From NCBI GenBank assembly GCA_017624715.1, contig JAGAMN010000067.1, positions 26,637-90,636 on the forward strand: DNA of 64,000 bases, given 5' to 3'. The position numbers were made by a program, and so were the translations under genes. This document shows positions 34,889 through 42,637 of the stretch, one piece after another; within the stretch, counting starts at the first letter, position 1; every line of letters starts with the position of its first letter. The notes below the pieces were generated by a model that saw only the letters and a program-made list of their open reading frames with translations, had not been told where the DNA came from and did no database searches. This DNA comes from Oscillospiraceae bacterium (GTDB lineage: Bacteria > Bacillota > Clostridia > Oscillospirales > Oscillospiraceae).

Positions 34889-36520
34889 GTGAGGCAGACA
34901 ATTAGAGGAGGCACTTTCCGCAGAATGATGATCAATGCGGCCGCTTCCATCGAAATTAACAAGCAAGCTCTGAATGAACTGAACGTGTTCCCCGTACCCG
35001 ACGGTGATACGGGCACCAATATGTCCATGACCATCAACGCAGCCGCAGCCGATCTGCGGAAGCTGGAAGATCCTTCCCTGGAGAAGGCTGCTGCAACCGC
35101 AGCATCTGCTATGCTCCGGGGTGCCAGAGGCAACTCCGGTGTCATCCTGTCCCTGTTGCTGCGGGGTATTTCCAAGAAGCTCAAGGGCGCAGAAGAGTGC
35201 GATGGTGTTTTGTGGGCTCTGGCTCTGCAAGAGGGCGTAGACGCTGCTTACAAGGCAGTTATGAAGCCCGCCGAGGGCACCATTCTGACCGTTGCCCGTC
35301 TGGCTGCTGCCAAGGCACGTCAGGCATCCGAAGAGAACAACTACTTTGAGTATGTCCACGAGGCTGCCATTGCCGAGGCAAAGGTGGCGCTTGCCAATAC
35401 CACCAACCAGAACCCCGTGCTGAAGAAGGCCGGCGTTGTGGATGCCGGTGGCAAGGGCTGGCTGGTGGCTCTGGAGGCCATGCTGCTGGCGCTGCGGGGC
35501 GAGGATATTGTGGTTCCCGAAGATCTGAGCACCGGCGAAGTGAAGGAAGCTGCAGACTTCAGCGACTTTGATACTGAAGATATCACCTTCACCTACTGCA
35601 CCGAGTTCATCATCTCCCGAGAGAATGATCTGGATCCCGAAAAGCTCCGGGAGTTCCTGTCCAGCCTGGGTGACAGCCTGGTTCTGGTGGACGATGAGGA
35701 GATCATTAAGGTCCACGTCCATACCAACGATCCCGGCAAGGCGCTCCACGAGGCCATGGACTATGGCTCTTTCGTAACCGTTAAGATCGAAAATATGCGC
35801 CTGCAGCACACCGAGAAGGTTATGAGCGAGCAGGAGCTGGCACCCAAGATCGCTGAGCCCGTAAAGCCCATCGGCGTTGTTACCGTTTGCGTGGGCGACG
35901 GCATCGCAGATGTATTCCGGAATCTGGGCGTGGACGGCATCATTTCCGGCGGACAGACCATGAACCCCAGCACCCAGGATATCCTGGAAGTGGTCAACAA
36001 GGTCCCTGCCGAGACCGTTTATGTGCTGCCCAACAACAAGAACATTATCATGGCTGCCCAGCAGGTGGATGCACTGACTCCCAAGAATGTGGTGGTCATC
36101 CCCAGTAAGACCATTCCCCAGGGTGTTACCGCTATGCTCAGCTTTAATCCCGAGGGTGAGACCGAGGAAAATGTGGCGGCTATGACGGAGGCCATGGGCA
36201 CTGTGGACACCATGCAGATCACTTATGCTGCCCGAAACTCCGATTTCGACGGCTTCCTGATCCATGAAGGCGACTACCTGGCTCTGTACGGCAGCGCTCT
36301 GTTCGGCACCAGTAAGGATATCAAGATCTTGCTGAAGTCTCTGGCAGAGAAGATTCGTGATGAGGGCAAGTCCTACATCACTATCTACTATGGCGAGAAT
36401 GTGAAGGAAAAGCACGCTCAGAGAGCGGCGGATATCTTCGCTGAAATCTGTCCCGATGCAGATGTGAATCTGCTCAATGGCGGTCAGCCGGTCTACTACT
36501 ATATGATCTCTGCAGAATAA
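34889..36520 (+). CDS. fakA: DAK2/DegV-related fatty acid kinase subunit (FakA/YloV)
   Basis: 543 residues. N-terminal DAK2 kinase domain with the Mg-ATP motif FPVPDGDTGTNMS (about 37-49), a conserved GARGNSGVI segment near 85, a middle domain with KVHVHTND, and a C-terminal DegV-like FakA domain. FakA phosphorylates fatty acids held by FakB for phospholipid synthesis. GTG start after GGGAGG. No fakB is adjacent. Paired with the Asp23 gene upstream. Confidence 0.92.
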   Translation: MRQTIRGGTFRRMMINAAASIEINKQALNELNVFPVPDGDTGTNMSMTINAAAADLRKLEDPSLEKAAATAASAMLRGARGNSGVILSLLLRGISKKLKGAEECDGVLWALALQEGVDAAYKAVMKPAEGTILTVARLAAAKARQASEENNYFEYVHEAAIAEAKVALANTTNQNPVLKKAGVVDAGGKGWLVALEAMLLALRGEDIVVPEDLSTGEVKEAADFSDFDTEDITFTYCTEFIISRENDLDPEKLREFLSSLGDSLVLVDDEEIIKVHVHTNDPGKALHEAMDYGSFVTVKIENMRLQHTEKVMSEQELAPKIAEPVKPIGVVTVCVGDGIADVFRNLGVDGIISGGQTMNPSTQDILEVVNKVPAETVYVLPNNKNIIMAAQQVDALTPKNVVVIPSKTIPQGVTAMLSFNPEGETEENVAAMTEAMGTVDTMQITYAARNSDFDGFLIHEGDYLALYGSALFGTSKDIKILLKSLAEKIRDEGKSYITIYYGENVKEKHAQRAADIFAEICPDADVNLLNGGQPVYYYMISAE

Positions 36521-36529
36521 TGCTTTTAT

Positions 36530-36558
36530 CGCCCACTGCCCATCGGGTAGTGGGCGGT
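36530..36558 (+). terminator. Terminator-like hairpin after fakA
   Basis: 8-bp stem CGCCCACT/AGTGGGCG (36530-36537 with 36549-36556) extended inward by CCC/GGG; short T tail. Confidence 0.55.
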
Positions 36559-36623
36559 TTCCGTGATAGTTTCCCTGCTTTTTACATAAGCTATTAAGAG
36601 CTTGTGACAAAGAGGTGGGAATT

Positions 36624-37448
36624 ATGGAGCTGCCAAAGGGCGGATTGATCGGCAAAACGGTGGCGCTGGTGCGGCGGCTGCAGGGGATGAAAATTCCAAG
36701 CCACGCGGCCCATGCCGGATATTTTATTGTCATGTCGGTGTTTCCTGCATTGGTGCTGCTGCTGAGCATCCTGCGGTATACGCCCTGGGATGCCCGGGCG
36801 CTTTTGCAGCTTTTGGAAGGCTTTTTGCCTGCAGCGCTGATGGGTGCGGCAGAAAACTTCATTATCAGCACCTATGCTCATACTTCCACCGCGGTGGTGT
36901 CTGTGTCGGCAATCAGCGCCCTGTGGTCGGCCAGTCGCGGTATTTACGGTCTGCTGACGGGACTCAATGCCATTTACGATGTCCGGGAGGACAGAGGGTA
37001 TGTGCGGACCCGGTTAATAAGTGTTGGCTATACCTTCTTGTTCCTGTTGGTGTTGCTGGCAACCCTGTTTTTGGGGGTGTTCGGAGATCATCTGCTGGAT
37101 TTACTGCCGCCGGCATCCGGCGGGTTGGGAATTCTGCTGACGGAAGTGGTGGATTGGGGCTTTTTTCTGATGCTAGCCCTGCAAACCGGATTATTTACCG
37201 CCATGTTTATGGTGCTGCCTAACCGGAAAAACGGTTTTCGGGAAAGCCTGCCCGGGGCGGTGTTGGCATCGGCCGGATGGCTGATCTTTACGAAGCTTTT
37301 TTCGTTTTATGTAGAAAACTTTTCCAATTATTCCAGTGTTTACGGCTCGGTGTACGCCCTGGCCCTGAGTATGCTGTGGCTTTACTGCTGCCTGTCCATT
37401 CTGTTTTACGGGGGCGCGCTGAACCGATTGCTGGCAGAAATGGAATAA
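36624..37448 (+). CDS. YihY/BrkB family (UPF0761) membrane protein
   Basis: 274 residues, six hydrophobic segments. Family start HAAHAGYFIVMSVFPALVLLLS and signature SALWSASRGIYGLLTGLNAIYDV. Once annotated ribonuclease BN in error; real function not established. ATG at 36624 follows AGAGGTGGG; a GTG nine bases earlier is inside that site. Stands alone on the plus strand. Confidence 0.9.
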   Translation: MELPKGGLIGKTVALVRRLQGMKIPSHAAHAGYFIVMSVFPALVLLLSILRYTPWDARALLQLLEGFLPAALMGAAENFIISTYAHTSTAVVSVSAISALWSASRGIYGLLTGLNAIYDVREDRGYVRTRLISVGYTFLFLLVLLATLFLGVFGDHLLDLLPPASGGLGILLTEVVDWGFFLMLALQTGLFTAMFMVLPNRKNGFRESLPGAVLASAGWLIFTKLFSFYVENFSNYSSVYGSVYALALSMLWLYCCLSILFYGGALNRLLAEME

Positions 37449-37531
37449 TTTATTTTGAAAAAATTAACAGGGTTTATACACTGTTCACAACCTGTTGGTA
37501 GGATGGTATCAAAGAAAAAGGAGGTATGGAT

Positions 37532-38353
37532 ATGTTTGGATTTGTCAATGCCAATGTTCGGGAGCTGACCCAAGCGCAAAAAGTGCGCTACAACAGCGTA
37601 TACTGCGGCATTTGCCGGCAGATTCGACTGCGTACCTCCTCCACCGCCCGGTTGGGATTGCGCTATGATATGGCTTTCCTGGCGCTGCTGCACATGAGCC
37701 TGTATGAGCCGGAGGAAACCTCCGGCAAGCGAGCCTGCGGTATGCATCCCATTCGCCCCAGGCCCTGGGTGGACAGCGAAGCGATCCAATATGCTGCGGA
37801 TATGAATGTGGCGCTGGCTTACTACAAATCCCTGGACGATTGGCGGGACGATGCCCATTTGGGGGCAAAAATGATGACCGGGGTCTTTGGCAAGCATATG
37901 GATACTATCGCTGACCGCTATCCCCGGCAATGCCAGGCGATCCGGGAGAATCTGGAGAAGCTGGATCGATTGGAGAAGGAAAACTGTGCCGATCCGAATG
38001 CTCCTGCGTTTTTGTTCGGTCAGTTAATGGGCGAGCTCTTTGTGTATCGGGAGGATCTGTGGGCGTCGACTTTGCGGAAGATGGGCATTGCTCTGGGCAG
38101 ATTCATATATCTAGCCGATGCGGCTACGGATTACCGCCGGGATAAGCGAAAGAAGAAGTACAACCCCTACTTAGCTCTTGGTACAGGTGAGAACTGGCCT
38201 TTGTGGGAGCAACAGCTGGTGCTGGCTATGGCTCGCTGCACAGAAGAATTTGAGCGCTTGCCTTTGGTACAGGACAAGGAAATCCTGAACAACATTCTGT
38301 ACAGCGGCGTGTGGTGCGGCATCAGAAGAAAAAAAGAGGAGGATGGAAAATGA
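37532..38353 (+). CDS. DUF5685 family protein
   Basis: 273 residues, mostly helical and Arg/Lys-rich at the end, with the family start [13 protein letters not shown] and a C-X2-C pair (YCGICRQ). Asp-rich helices ([30 protein letters not shown]) resemble the metal-binding helices of all-alpha prenyl-type enzymes, but this is only a look-alike. The second ATG is chosen for seven-base spacing to GGAGG. Its TGA overlaps the ATG of the DnaJ-domain gene (ATGA), so the two products are made in coupled amounts and probably work together. Function unknown. Confidence 0.85.
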   Translation: MFGFVNANVRELTQAQKVRYNSVYCGICRQIRLRTSSTARLGLRYDMAFLALLHMSLYEPEETSGKRACGMHPIRPRPWVDSEAIQYAADMNVALAYYKSLDDWRDDAHLGAKMMTGVFGKHMDTIADRYPRQCQAIRENLEKLDRLEKENCADPNAPAFLFGQLMGELFVYREDLWASTLRKMGIALGRFIYLADAATDYRRDKRKKKYNPYLALGTGENWPLWEQQLVLAMARCTEEFERLPLVQDKEILNNILYSGVWCGIRRKKEEDGK

Positions 38354-38973
38354 TCCATGATCCGTATAAGGTCCTTGGCGTCAGCCCGGATGCCTCGGAC
38401 GAAGAGATCAAGCAGGCCTACCGCCGATTGGCGAAAAAATATCATCCGGACCTAAATCCCGGAGATGAAGCGGCTGCCAAGAAGATGCAGGAGGTCAACG
38501 CGGCCTACGAGCAGATCAAAAATCCGGAAAGAGCGGCAGGCTCTGCAGGTGGTTCCGGGTATGGCTATGGGCCTTACGGCTACGGTGGCTATGGCGGTTA
38601 TGGTGGCTATCAGGACAATACAAGCAATGATGACCGTTATCAGATGGGTGCGTACCGCTATGTGCAGATGGGTCGGTACCAGGAAGCGCTGAATATTTTG
38701 AGCAATTCTACCCAGCGTGATGCCCGGTGGTATTACATCAGTGCTTTGGCAAACGATGGTTTAGGCAATGAGAGCATTGCTCTGGAACACATCCGCAAGG
38801 CGGTGAGCATGGAGCCGGATAATTATCTGTACCTGCGGACCTTGCAAAGAATCCAGGACGGCGAGAGCGTTTACCGGGAGCAGGCAGGCAATTATCGGGG
38901 CTTTACCATGAGCGGATCGCCCTGTGCAAGTTTCCTGCTGTGCTGGCTTTCCTGGTTCTGCTGTCGCTGCTAA
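38350..38973 (+). CDS. DnaJ-domain protein with Gly/Tyr linker and TPR-like region
   Basis: 207 residues. J-domain at 1-65 with the HPD motif (KKYHPDLNP) that stimulates Hsp70 ATPase; a [18 protein letters not shown]-type linker (about 74-95); a helical repeat segment ([17 protein letters not shown]..., [19 protein letters not shown]) like a TPR; and a short hydrophobic, Cys-rich end. No zinc-finger or client-binding domain of true DnaJ, so it is a class III J-protein that targets DnaK to a specific client, plausibly its DUF5685 partner. Confidence 0.9.
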   Translation: MIHDPYKVLGVSPDASDEEIKQAYRRLAKKYHPDLNPGDEAAAKKMQEVNAAYEQIKNPERAAGSAGGSGYGYGPYGYGGYGGYGGYQDNTSNDDRYQMGAYRYVQMGRYQEALNILSNSTQRDARWYYISALANDGLGNESIALEHIRKAVSMEPDNYLYLRTLQRIQDGESVYREQAGNYRGFTMSGSPCASFLLCWLSWFCCRC

Positions 38974-38979
38974 AAAGCA

Positions 38980-39008
38980 TTGACAGCAAGCGGTCACTGT
39001 GCTAAAAT
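38980..39008 (+). promoter_or_regulatory. Promoter of the cobalamin-riboswitch operon
   Basis: TTGACA (38980-38985), 17 bp, TAAAAT (39003-39008). Confidence 0.88.
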
Positions 39009-39026
39009 AACAAAGACAACTGGATA

Positions 39027-39226
39027 GAAGTTTCGTGGCAGCTTGGGCGAGGAACCCCGGCTGCTGAACAAGATAATCGGGTGAAAGTCCCGAACGGTAC
39101 CGCCGCTGTATGTGCCTATGGCGGGCTCTTTTGACGAAAGTCAGTCACTGGGATATTCCCGGGAAGGCAGAGCCGCCGCAGCATCCCCAGAGCTGCAAGC
39201 ACGAGTCAGAAGACCTACGAAACGGA
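39027..39226 (+). ncRNA. Cobalamin (B12) riboswitch
   Basis: Closing stem TTTCGT (39031-39036) with ACGAAA (39217-39222). Core motifs of the class are visible: a GGGTGAAAGTCCCG segment, then ACCGCCGCTGTA, and near the 3' end GAGTCAGAAGACCTACG. Promoter upstream and a strong terminator downstream show a transcription-attenuating switch that turns the operon off when B12 is plentiful. Confidence 0.9.
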
Positions 39227-39280
39227 TTTTCCCTCTTCTTTGCGAGATTACAGAGAAGTGCGTTTGTCGCAGAAACACGG

Positions 39281-39313
39281 CTGCGGCACCAAGTATTTGG
39301 TGCCGCAGTTTTT
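39281..39313 (+). terminator. Terminator of the cobalamin riboswitch
   Basis: Perfect 12-bp stem (39281-39292 with 39297-39308), GTAT loop, five T, directly before the ribosome site of the lipoprotein gene. Confidence 0.92.
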
Positions 39314-39333
39314 GTATTTTAGGAGGTAAATTT

Positions 39334-39798
39334 ATGAAGAAAACCAAGAAACTGTCAAGAAAGATCCTGTCCTGCCTGCTTGCAATGCTGATTCTTGCCA
39401 GCACCATGCTGTTGGCAGGCTGCCAGAACGATCCGCTGGTCAACAACAAACCGCTGGTCATCAAGGACTCCGACACCTATATCGTGATCAAAACCACCCA
39501 GGAAGCCATAGGCGGCAAGGAAGATATGCTGCTGATCGAATATATGCAGATGCTGAAGGAAGACGGACAGCTGGAATTTGAAGTGGAGAACGGTATGATC
39601 ACATCCATCAACGGCATTGAAAATCCTGCGGATTTCAGCAGCTGCTGGATGCTGTATACCAGCGATGAAACGCTGTCCAATGCCGGTTGGGGCGTGGTGG
39701 AGTATGAAGGGAAGCAATATGGCTCTGCCGTTTCCGGTGCCGAAACCTTGCAGATCAAGGCAGACCAGCTGTATATCTGGGTATATAAATCTTTTTAA
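39334..39798 (+). CDS. DUF4430 (transcobalamin-like) lipoprotein, probable B12-capture protein
   Basis: 154 residues from the ATG after AGGAGG. Basic signal peptide and lipobox LAGC (Cys29). The mature part fits the DUF4430 fold, which is related to the C-terminal domain of transcobalamin: GMITSINGIENP...CWMLYTSDE...GAETLQIKADQLYIWVYKSF. Control by a cobalamin riboswitch and position before an ECF S component make surface capture of corrinoids the likely role. The frame is open upstream through the riboswitch but that part is not coding. Ligand specificity is inference. Confidence 0.88.
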   Translation: MKKTKKLSRKILSCLLAMLILASTMLLAGCQNDPLVNNKPLVIKDSDTYIVIKTTQEAIGGKEDMLLIEYMQMLKEDGQLEFEVENGMITSINGIENPADFSSCWMLYTSDETLSNAGWGVVEYEGKQYGSAVSGAETLQIKADQLYIWVYKSF

Positions 39799-39801
39799 TT
39801 C

Positions 39802-40320
39802 ATGAATAAGACGAAGTTTATTGTCCGGGTGGCAATGTGCGTCGCACTGCTGATCGGCGGGCAAATGGTACTCAGCGGCATATCCGGCATCGAAATTGTT
39901 ACGGTGATGATGCTGTGCTTCTGCTATTGTTACGGCATTCGTCACGGCATGGCGGTGGCTACCGCATTTTCACTGCTTCGGTGCTTTCTGTTTGGATTCC
40001 AGATCAATGTAATTGTATTGTATCTGGTGTATTACAACTTGTTTGCGGTGTTTTTCGGCTGGTTGGGAAGATGTTTTTCTGGGGAAACGTCTGTATGCAA
40101 AACAGTAATTGTAGTGGTGTCCGCTGTGGTATTTTCCGTTTTCTTTACATTGCTGGACGATGTCATAACGCCGCTGATTTACGCATTCCACCCCAATGTG
40201 GCGCGGATCTATTTCCTGCAGTCATTGTATGCAATGGTTCCGCAGTCAATTTGCACCTTGGTGACGGTTTCGGTATGTTTCTATCCGCTGACCAGGATCA
40301 TCAAAAAAATCAATTTCTAA
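39802..40320 (+). CDS. ECF transporter S component, probable cobalamin/cobinamide uptake
   Basis: 172 residues, about six hydrophobic segments, of the ECF substrate-binding type (small, Ala/Val/Phe rich, ending in KKINF). It is in the same reading frame as the lipoprotein, three bases beyond its TAA, and has no visible Shine-Dalgarno, so it depends on coupled re-initiation. The cobalamin riboswitch upstream implies corrinoid uptake. The shared ATPases and T component (EcfA1, A2, T) must be elsewhere. Confidence 0.85.
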   Translation: MNKTKFIVRVAMCVALLIGGQMVLSGISGIEIVTVMMLCFCYCYGIRHGMAVATAFSLLRCFLFGFQINVIVLYLVYYNLFAVFFGWLGRCFSGETSVCKTVIVVVSAVVFSVFFTLLDDVITPLIYAFHPNVARIYFLQSLYAMVPQSICTLVTVSVCFYPLTRIIKKINF

Positions 40321-40377
40321 TAAAAAGAGACCGCCTTTCCTCTCTCTGTGAGGGGGCTGAGGTGGCTTCGCCGCAAA

Positions 40378-40399
40378 GGACCGTCCGGGAGGCCGGTCC
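40378..40399. repeat. Short palindromic repeat, family D copy 2
   Basis: GGACCG...CGGTCC hairpin followed by CTACA, like 30403-30424; preceded by GAGGGGGCTGAGG resembling a family A end. Confidence 0.5.
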
Positions 40400-40414
40400 C
40401 TACAAAGCCTAAAA

Positions 40415-40440
40415 AAGAGGAAGCCAAAAGGCTTCCTCTT
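40415..40440. terminator. Bidirectional terminator between the B12 operon and rqcP
   Basis: Perfect 11-bp stem (40415-40425 with 40430-40440), AAAA loop, A run and T run on both sides. Confidence 0.92.
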
Positions 40441-40442
40441 TT

Positions 40443-40682
40443 TTATACTTCCTTGTACATGGCGCCGGCATCGTCCTTACGGACAGTTTCGGCGATCTGC
40501 AGGACTTCCACCGCTACGGTTTTGGGGCCCATGGTGATCTCGATCCGATCGCCAATCTTGACCTCATAGCTGGCCTTGACCACTCGGCCATTAACGCTGA
40601 TGCGACCGTTATCGCAAGCTTCGTTGGCAATGGTGCGGCGCTTGATGAGCCGGGAAACCTTCAGATATTTGTCAAGCCGCAT
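40443..40682 (-). CDS. rqcP: S4-domain RNA-binding protein RqcP (YabO)
   Basis: 79 residues: S4 RNA-binding domain (MRLDKYLKVSRLIKRRTIANEACD, GRISVNGRVVKASYEVKIGD). RqcP helps RqcH add C-terminal Ala tails to stalled peptides on 50S subunits in ribosome quality control. It follows hup by three bases and the spoVB-like gene is upstream, the same neighbourhood as yabM-yabN-yabO in B. subtilis. Confidence 0.92.
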   Translation of the reverse strand: MRLDKYLKVSRLIKRRTIANEACDNGRISVNGRVVKASYEVKIGDRIEITMGPKTVAVEVLQIAETVRKDDAGAMYKEV

Positions 40683-40685
40683 AGC

Positions 40686-40961
40686 TTACTTCTTGACAGC
40701 GTCCTTCAGAGCCTTGCTGGCCTTGAAAGCGGGAACGCGGGTAGCAGGAATTTCGACGGTCTCCTTGGTGTGGGGGTTGCGGCCGGTGCGAGCTTCGCGA
40801 TCGCGAACTTCGAAGATGCCGAAGCCGGACAGCTGGACCTTGTCGCCCTTAACCAGGGAAGCGGTGATGGCGTCGATAGCAGCGTTCAGAACGCGCTCTG
40901 CATCCTTCTTGGTAACGCCAGCATTCTGAGCAGTAGCGGTGATGAGTTCAGTCTTGTTCAT
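40686..40961 (-). CDS. hup: HU family DNA-binding protein
   Basis: 91 residues; histone-like nucleoid protein that bends DNA. Family motif GFGIFEVRDREARTGRNPHTKE at about 46-67 is intact. ATG with AAAGGGGA site and its own promoter; cotranscribed with rqcP. Confidence 0.97.
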   Translation of the reverse strand: MNKTELITATAQNAGVTKKDAERVLNAAIDAITASLVKGDKVQLSGFGIFEVRDREARTGRNPHTKETVEIPATRVPAFKASKALKDAVKK

Positions 40962-41002
40962 AATAAAGATCCCCTTTAATTTTTATTGGATTTCCTTAGC
41001 TT

Positions 41003-41031
41003 AAATTACCATAAAAATACCAAAAATGCAA
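41003..41031 (-). promoter_or_regulatory. Promoter of hup-rqcP
   Basis: Minus strand TTGCAT (41026-41031), 17 bp, TAATTT (41003-41008). Confidence 0.65.
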
Positions 41032-41039
41032 GGATTATT

Positions 41040-42635
41040 TTACAAATGGAGCAAATTTGCGATTTTTTGTCCCTTAGGAAGCAGCAGACAGTCATCCCGT
41101 GTAATGGCCCGGAGCTTGATAGCTGCAAACAGATATACAACTACGCCTACGCCAAGAGGAACACCGCAAGAGATGATCCGGCTGATAGGGGGCAGGAAGG
41201 CTTCAATGGCATAATAAACACCAAATACCACCACGCCCATAATCACAGCGGCGAGGATGGCCCGAAGCATATTGCGGACGATTCTAGGCGCGTCAGGCAG
41301 GACTTTTGCCATGGTGATGAGGTTCAAAATAGTGATGCACACATAGCACAGAAGGCTGCCAATGGGAGTGCCCAAAATGCCAATTTCAGGATTACCGGTA
41401 AGGATAAACACAGCTACCAGTTTCACTATGCCGCCGATGAACATATTGATCACCGGCAGATTCACATGGCCGTGGGCCTGCATGATGGCGTTGGTTAACA
41501 GCACCGTAGCATTAAACAGAATGCAGATACCCAAAACCGCCATTAGATCGGTAGCCAGCAAATGTCTTTGCCCCGTGTAGCCGCCCAACAGGCCGGTGAC
41601 AGGGCCTGCCAAAACCGCCAGACCCACAGCGCAGGGGGCGCTGATCAGAGCAGTAACCCGGGCTGCGGATTCTTCCGTTGCCTTGGCGGCGGAGAATTCC
41701 TTTTTGGTAAGTTGCGCGGTGATCGCAGGAATGGCACTGATGGTGATGGGGGTGATAAAGGCACAGGGCATATTGAATATCTTTTGGGTGAAGTTGTAGA
41801 TGCCCTTCTGCACGTCCGCGGATTGCTGGGTCATGGTGTGCAGCAGCTGACCCATATAGATCTTGGTTTCCAGCACGGTGAGGATCTGAAGACCGGCAGA
41901 GCCGATAGTGATGGGGATAGCAATGGCCAGCAGGCCCTTGGCAATGTCACCGCCGGAGGACACATCCTCGTTGGATACGGGAAGGTCCTTATAGGCTTTG
42001 CGGAAGCAGTAATTCAGATAGAAGCAGGACACCAGGCAGCTCATGGTCACGCCGAAAATGGCACCGGCAGCAGGGAAGGCGGCCACAGTGGTGTACATGA
42101 TCAGCAGCACGGCTGCGCCTAGGCCAACGATGAGCTTGCACAATGCTTCCAGCACCTGGCTGACGGATGTGGGCTTCATGTTGCTCTGACCCTGGAAGAA
42201 GCCACGGTAGGTGCTCATCAGGCAAATCAGGAAGCAACACGGACCCAACGTGCCGATGGCGGCCCAGGCATCGGGCTGCTCCTGGAAGTTGGCCAGTTGC
42301 TTGCAGAAGACCGTCATCAGCAGTGCACCCAAAAGACCCAGGGACAGGAAGATGGTCCGGGAAACGGTATAGATCTTCCGCACCTGCCGGTAGTGACCCA
42401 GAGAACTGGCCTGGCTGATCATCCGGCTCATGGCCACAGGCAGACCGGCGGTGGAGATCATCAGCAGCAGGGTGTAGATCTCATAGGCGGTAGAATAGTA
42501 GCTGAAGCCGTCGTCGCCGATGATGTGCTTTAGGGGAATGGAATAGAATGCGCCGATCAGCTTTACAAGGGCGGTGGAGATCGCCAGCAGCATGGTTCCG
42601 TGAAGGAAGGACTGCTTTTTGGATGTATCAGACAT
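41040..42635 (-). CDS. SpoVB/MurJ-like polysaccharide flippase
   Basis: 531 residues, about 14 hydrophobic segments. MOP-superfamily start (FLHGTMLLAISTALVKLIGAFYSIPLKHIIGDDGFSYYSTAYEIYTLLL) and STAGLPVAMSRMISQ are typical of SpoVB/YabM proteins, which move lipid-linked precursors across the membrane during spore cortex or wall synthesis. ATG at 42633-42635 preferred over an upstream TTG that sits too close to the AAGGAAG. Starts two bases after the amidohydrolase stop; linked to hup-rqcP as in the yab region of B. subtilis. Confidence 0.88.
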   Translation of the reverse strand: MSDTSKKQSFLHGTMLLAISTALVKLIGAFYSIPLKHIIGDDGFSYYSTAYEIYTLLLMISTAGLPVAMSRMISQASSLGHYRQVRKIYTVSRTIFLSLGLLGALLMTVFCKQLANFQEQPDAWAAIGTLGPCCFLICLMSTYRGFFQGQSNMKPTSVSQVLEALCKLIVGLGAAVLLIMYTTVAAFPAAGAIFGVTMSCLVSCFYLNYCFRKAYKDLPVSNEDVSSGGDIAKGLLAIAIPITIGSAGLQILTVLETKIYMGQLLHTMTQQSADVQKGIYNFTQKIFNMPCAFITPITISAIPAITAQLTKKEFSAAKATEESAARVTALISAPCAVGLAVLAGPVTGLLGGYTGQRHLLATDLMAVLGICILFNATVLLTNAIMQAHGHVNLPVINMFIGGIVKLVAVFILTGNPEIGILGTPIGSLLCYVCITILNLITMAKVLPDAPRIVRNMLRAILAAVIMGVVVFGVYYAIEAFLPPISRIISCGVPLGVGVVVYLFAAIKLRAITRDDCLLLPKGQKIANLLHL

Positions 42636-42637
42636 AC

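Noticed and set aside
39112-39333. Upstream extension of the DUF4430 lipoprotein reading frame
   Set aside because: This stretch is the cobalamin riboswitch and terminator; the signal peptide and ribosome site fix the start at 39334.
41040-42635. Classical MATE drug exporter
   Set aside because: Signature segments and linkage to hup and rqcP match SpoVB/MurJ-like flippases rather than the NorM type seen at 7241-8626.
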